Of a stretch of 64,000 nt of DNA, positions 47,601 to 64,000 are shown piece after piece. The stretch is from Macrobrachium rosenbergii. Taxonomy: Eukaryota > Arthropoda > Malacostraca > Decapoda > Palaemonidae. Position 1 is the stretch's first letter. Every line of letters starts with the position of its first letter. A program made the position numbers and the translations under genes. The notes beneath the pieces were generated by a model that saw only the letters and a list, made by a program, of their open reading frames with translations, searched no databases and was not told the DNA's origin. The DNA lies in assembly GCF_040412425.1 (NCBI RefSeq), contig NC_089741.1, positions 38,910,538 through 38,974,537 on the forward strand. The letters run 5' to 3'.

Positions 47601-49434
47601 CACTTGACTTTTGTACATTGTATGATACTTTATTAGGGAATATACTACCACATTTGTCATCCACAAAACAAGCAGTTTTATCATGTTTTGTGTAAGTAGA
47701 GCCCAGATCACTAGAAAAATTCTCATTGCATCTATTATCTAAAGATGAGGAACTTTCATAGTCTAGATGCTGATGGAAACCTGAGGTAACCGTGTAAGTC
47801 TTTCCAAAGTCCAGCATGCTTGAGCGATCAGAATCACTTCCAACATCAATTTTCCCCACAGCTTTCAGTGCACTGCAATCTGAAAAGAACTATAAAGAAA
47901 AACATTTTTTTTTCTCAATTTTCTTTAAATTTTATGCACAATGTTCAAAGCGAACCATAATTGTAACTGGCAGAAAATAATACACACACTAAATCAAAAC
48001 ATATATATTAGGCTTGATCTTAGTGCTATAACCAAAGCTATCTTATGATAACACAATCAAAGGAATATAAACAAAAAAGTTAGGAGAGAATAGCACTGTA
48101 CTGTACTTAAATAATACACTAAATGTTTCCAATGAACAACTTAGTTACCTTCTTTTGCTGTCTTGAAGTACAGTACCCATGATTGGCTACTATCCGTAGG
48201 GAACCTCTACTTACTGGATGATGGCGTCTTGGGGCGTATGCAACAGATCGTATCTGTAAAATGACACTCCAAGAATTAAGATCAATTTTAAAAAATATTT
48301 AGTGTAAAAAATAAACAGAAAAGAGGATTTCTAAAACAATATCAGTACTTCATTACAAACTTCTACAAAAGTACAAGAGGCATCTAAAGTAAACACTGAA
48401 CCTCCTGGAAAGTCAGGTTAATTATGTGACATCTTTTATATGCCACTATTTACGTCAAAGTTCAAAAATAGTGGCAGCGGTTCAGTTTTTAAATTATCAA
48501 ATATTCTGGGGGAGATAAGAGTGTGAAATTATGCACCACAAAGAAAATCAGTCTTAGAGGAACTGAATTTAATTAAGTAATTGCCTGTTGTATCCATTTA
48601 TCATCTACCCTATACAACAGATCTGCATAAATATGATTAAAAGTTAATTAAAAAATGTCAACTGAGTAACCTACAGCTTAACAATGCAAAACAACAATAG
48701 CATAAAAAGGCACAAATTGATGAATATTTTCATCATCAAGGTGAAATAGTGCAACACTACCAGCATCTATACTATTCTGACTAGTGAACTTAGAATGCTA
48801 TGATTAGAAACAAAAAGCACTGAATTTTCTTTACAGGGTTAGATGTCTAACAAGATCTCTCAACTCCCTTATATTTTATGCATTCCCTGCCTGAATTCAC
48901 ACATTGTTTAAGATTTCAATCACAACATATACCAACTACCACCTGGTTAGCTTTAAAATGAAGTTCTATGAGATTAGCTTCATCCAAGTAACAAACAAAA
49001 AGGTACAGTGTTACCAAATATTCCTTTGATACTTAAAAGTGTAACTGGGGATGATTTATGAACACACTTACTGATTTTCCCTCTACTTTCAAGTTCAGAT
49101 GAGAGACATCATGAGTCTTTAAATGAAATCCACCTCCTCCTCCTCCTCCTCCTACCACTCCTCTTTTAAACGAGCACAAATCCGAACTTCCTCCCCCTCC
49201 TTGTGTAGGGGCTGAAGATGGCCGTCTCCTTGGTACTACCGGGGGTGCTGAAGAAGGACGACCTGTGTACAGTTTTGGACGATGGGAATGATCACTGGAG
49301 GCGGGTCGAGCTGAGTTAGCTCTACGCGGAAAGCCTGCATTAGCTGATCCTACCCTGGATGAGGAGGAGGACGAACAGCCTCCAGCACGGGCAGATCCAA
49401 TACGATGACGGACATTTGGCTTTTCGTTCAGCAT
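38683..49434 (-). CDS. CEP131: CEP131 (AZI1), centriolar-satellite/ciliary coiled-coil protein, about 1188 aa
   Basis: Twelve coding exons on the minus strand: 49434-49072 (ATG at 49434), 48253-48149, 47889-46211, 45069-44909, 44182-43992, 43254-43168, 42281-42165, 41282-41065, 40621-40396, 39823-39600, 39050-38879 and 38706-38683. Phases all agree. Residues 1-715 are Ser- and Gly-rich and largely disordered. From about residue 770 the protein is nearly continuous coiled coil. Diagnostic matches to vertebrate CEP131 are REKWVQQKTKSIKESTYRGL, RLKRQRDKEIERVIKEIK and YESKIKNLRERYELELNELE. CEP131 supports centriolar satellites and cilium formation. The C-terminus ends with MFQPPGD soon after the DKYEAELSELE-like block, so it lacks roughly the last 100 residues of the human protein. 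No IQ motif was noticed. Exon 2 has an alternative in-frame donor at 48215 that would shorten the protein by 22 residues. Confidence 0.9.
43653..43939. mobile_element. TIR element, GATAACC family, copy 2
   Basis: The left end TACAAGCAGTTCCCGGTTAT and right end ATAACCATGGACTGCTTGTA form the inverted pair. The interior repeats CCGATAAGTGG and GATCGGTGCC. It shares termini with the elements at 1299-1475 and 27733-28101. It is inserted just 3' (minus sense) of the CEP131 exon at 44182-43992. Confidence 0.8.
44639..44878 (-). mobile_element. tRNA-derived SINE, copy 3 (5'-truncated or rearranged)
   Basis: This minus-oriented copy shares the 3' end (AAGTATACCCTAGTTTAACC on plus) and the GGGACCTACAGCTTATTGTG body with the SINE pair near 31.3 kb. 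Its head is disrupted beyond GGCCGGTACC. It ends about 30 bases before the CEP131 exon at 45069-44909. Confidence 0.75.
45138..45308. mobile_element. MITE-like TIR element, GGAAAGAGAAACCC family, internally deleted copy
   Basis: It has the same termini (ATGGAAAGAGAAACCCACAA and GGGTTTCTCTTTCCAT) and the same right-hand body as 21572-21837. Most of the left arm and inner left segment are missing. It lies in a CEP131 intron. Confidence 0.8.
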
Positions 49435-50046
49435 TGTGGCAAGAGACACGCTAACATATTACTATACAAGGAAAGATCTGAAAAGAAGTTAAATAAAAAA
49501 TCAATGTGTAACAGAATGAATACACAGCAATTCTATGGGTGATGAGCAAAAACATATGCCAATCATAAAGCTGTACACTACTGGTAAATGGTTTATAGCC
49601 TAACAGATAATTCTCAGCTTTGAATGGAATACTATCATGACAAAATGAAAACTATTTGACATTCAGTTTGATGTCAAATCATGCATTTAAATTACAAAGA
49701 ATCAATTATATACTTTCTTTTACAGCATAAACTATCACAAGAGGGGGATATTAGATACATAACTTCAAGACACTAATCAAATGCTTATTTCATTTCACAC
49801 TAGAATGACTAGATAAAATTTGTTGCCAGTTTCCTAAAATAATACAACTCACTTCAATTACACCTCATGTAAGCTTTCGTAACTTTTTAAATGATCAAAA
49901 ATGACCAGACAGCATTTCTAAAACTTAGTAAATGAAAAGTAAACATAATAAATAACTTGTACTTACTTTATGGTCTCTTCACTTCATTGTATGTACAAGT
50001 TTTCTGGGGGCTTGATAAAGGTTTACGTACAGGAAACAACTGATCT
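49435..50046 (-). other. CEP131: 5' UTR exon parts of CEP131
   Basis: The first coding exon extends upstream to an acceptor at 49478-49479, giving 43 UTR bases. A further noncoding exon at about 50046-49972 has an acceptor (TTTTTTTGCAG) and a donor (AAAGTAAGTAC). A third candidate UTR exon begins to the right of the donor at 50769/50768 (CCAGTGAGTAC). Its 5' limit is not visible. Confidence 0.5.
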
Positions 50047-50959
50047 CTGCAAAAAAACAGGCAAAATTAATTAAAACATAAAATACTTTGGAAATCACTG
50101 ATCATTTCAAAATCATTTAGTCATTAAATATCAAGGGGAAGTAATATCTTCCAAGCATTTTCCCTCAAAGTGGCACATTGTATTATAATCATAAAACAGG
50201 ATTCAGTTATTAGTACTTCTTGTAATATTGTCAGATTCTATTGAAAATATAACTAACATACATACAATGCGTCCTAGCCCAATTACATATTCTTTACCTA
50301 TCCTAACTTAGCTCAGATAAGCTGTTATTTGGATGTGTACATTATTGAGATACGCCCACTGGAGATGAATTTCATTAACTAACGTCAAAGTCTATGGTTT
50401 TTTGCTTCATAAACTTCATGAAAACAAATGAAAATATAACATTCGACTTAAATTCAGGCTACTGGTACCTACGTTGGTGGCTAAGGGATATTATGTATAA
50501 GCTAGGCTATGAAATTAGCTATTCTTTGGCTTTGGGAGTTACATCTGGACAGGAAATTAGTAAAAACTACCTGATAGAATGGCTAACATACCTTAGGTTA
50601 GTTTAGCATGTTCAGAATATGGGGTAGCCAATGATTAAAACGTAACCATGAATATATACAAGCTGAATGTTTATTGAATATAGTAGATATTTGGAATACG
50701 ATAGCTTCTTAATCTCCTGTTTTGCCAAAGAATACACATATAAGTAAATCTCACATGCAAGTACTCACTGGTTTACCACAGTTTAACTTCCATATCCCAG
50801 GAAAATGTTTTATCACACGTGTAACTATTAAATGAAGATTTATTTGCCGTAAATGACTTTCGATCTTCATAAAAATTTAAGCAGCCCTTCATCTGTTTTG
50901 TTTACAAGTTCGGTCCTCTGTGCGAATCTGTGATTTCATGGCTTAGACTAAATGGTCCA

Positions 50960-52207
50960 CCATTTGTAAAATTACTATCATAGTCACTTTAATAATAGGT
51001 AAAAATTTATGTTTTTATAGAATATTAAATATAACTGTGGATTAGTATTAGTACTTTGAAGCTTATGTACAAAATAAGATGATTAATAATAATTTTATTA
51101 ACTCATTCGAACAGAGGTCTTTCGTTGCTAAGTAACGACGTCTTCTTTCTTTAGTTTTGTGGACTCGAAAGCGGTTGACCCAAACTTGCATGTTATACCA
51201 TTTTTTGGCGCAAAAACCATGATTTTACAAAATAAAGCTATCGAGAAAGAAAATATAATTCAAGAACTATACCTAATGCTGATAACATTAAATAATCAAG
51301 GACAAAAATTAAATAAACAGAAAAAAACATTATTCATACTCCAATTCCAGTCAGACAGCTACACTGCCAAAAACTTTCCTTCAATTCCTGGTGTATATAC
51401 ATTAATTGTCACAGCGTTGTATCATGTTACACCATGCTACACCCAATATTATATATGCACTATTATATACTGTTTCACCGGTTCTTCCAAGAGCCTCCTA
51501 GACAATGCAAGCTTTAACCCTTCTATACCCGCAAAGCATAAGCACTCCTAGGCCTTTCCAGCCCTTCCCTTCTGTCTGTTTACTTGTATTTTGCTATGTT
51601 TCGTGTCATCTAACTTCTTTCTTAAAAATCCACATATGATATCATAATCTCTTATCTTCTATCAACAGTAAAGAACATGAGACTGCAAAACATATAACTT
51701 GCCATTTGGCGATTATCAAGGCATGTACAGGCACAAGGACATATTTATTTTTATTTTCTATAATCCTAAGGAAATATAAATGTATGATTGTAATTTTGAC
51801 TCATCTGCAAAGCGTTTATCTTTACTATGGTATTATTGCTTTATGGTTTGCTATGGGGTTAACAACCCTTCGCCAGTATTATATCATGGAAAGCATTGGC
51901 CATATTTTTCACAATTGATGACAGAGACTTTGTATATGGGGTAGCTGTTTCCTGTCTGTCTTCTCCATCATCCTCTGTCCAATATAACCTACATATATTA
52001 CACGGAGAAAGGTTTATAAAACAATCGTGTAAGATAATACAGCAATTTCACACAAAAAAAACTACAGTACGCGATCTAGTATAGCAACAGTAACTTAACC
52101 GAGTCAGATCTGTGGCTCTCCTGAGCTTCAATGAGCGGGAACGCCATCGAAGGAAAGTGTAGCCCGTCATTTTTCTTTTTACGTTCAGCCGTCAATTAAT
52201 CACCGTA
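50960..52207. promoter_or_regulatory. Putative divergent promoter region between CEP131 and MSH2
   Basis: CEP131 runs left and MSH2 runs right from this interval, so both promoters should lie within it. The MSH2 leader just before the ATG at 52208 is GC-richer than the surroundings. No convincing TATA box or coding exon is seen between. Confidence 0.4.
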
Positions 52208-63739
<11,532 letters not shown>

Positions 63740-64000
63740 GTAAGCTTTAATTTGGTATTCATTGTGTGCAGTCTTCAAAAATTTTAGCTCAAAGTGTGCC
63801 TTTCAAGGACCATTTATACTGTAACTCTTTTTGTTCCATGATCTTAGTAGTTTTGGTGTAGAGAAATGCTGTAAAGGATTGATGAGGTATCTTCTTGTAG
63901 CACCTCGTTGCTGAAGTTTAGAGATACCAAATGTCTCCATCCCTTTTAAGAGTGACTGAGTGAATATCTTGAATTTGGTAAGTTTACCCTCCATTGTCTG

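Noticed and set aside
51159..51551. 130-residue plus-strand open frame between CEP131 and MSH2
   Set aside because: No recognisable domain, AT-rich with no codon bias that I can see; likely chance.

Overview
This is a gene-bearing window of an animal nuclear genome, most likely an arthropod and probably a decapod crustacean. Genes are split into short exons with GT-AG introns. The introns are AT-rich and full of long (TA)n, (CT)n and (TAA)n microsatellites, a tRNA-headed SINE, and small terminal-inverted-repeat (MITE-like) elements. The organism call is inference from this style; no species marker was seen. There are no operons, rRNA genes, CRISPR arrays or phage/bacterial features.

Five protein genes were reconstructed exon by exon. 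Every exon junction was checked for a GT-AG splice pair and for reading phase. (1) Hyccin (FAM126 type) lies on the minus strand at about 2.8-14.0 kb and its 3' part runs off the left edge. (2) A membrane protein of 631 residues with SMP-like and C2 domains, C2CD2/TMEM24-like, lies on the plus strand at 15.4-25.8 kb. (3) AAMP, a WD40 protein of 434 residues, lies on the minus strand at 26.8-33.4 kb. (4) CEP131/AZI1, a centriolar-satellite and ciliary coiled-coil protein of about 1188 residues, lies on the minus strand at 38.7-49.4 kb with 5' UTR exons further right. (5) MSH2, a DNA mismatch repair protein, lies on the plus strand from 52.2 kb; 13 exons are present and the ATPase part lies beyond the right edge.

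Layout: hyccin and the SMP-C2 gene are head to head about 1.4 kb apart. The SMP-C2 gene and AAMP converge with about 0.95 kb between stop codons. CEP131 and MSH2 are head to head. The 33.5-38.6 kb interval between AAMP and CEP131 is repeat-rich and has no recognised coding gene.

The most interesting functional arrangement is the divergent hyccin / SMP-C2 pair. Hyccin is a subunit of the complex that places PI4-kinase alpha at the plasma membrane. TMEM24-type SMP proteins deliver phosphatidylinositol to that membrane. If the SMP-C2 assignment holds, a substrate-supply gene and an enzyme-scaffold gene of one lipid pathway share a promoter region.

The repeat content is also informative. It includes a 37-bp minisatellite with a 148-bp higher-order duplication, a compound (CT)n-plus-72-bp array, a 343-bp inverted-repeat element flanked by 33-35-bp direct repeats, an inverted tail-to-tail SINE pair, and MITE families present in two or more copies, two of which sit inside (TA)n arrays.
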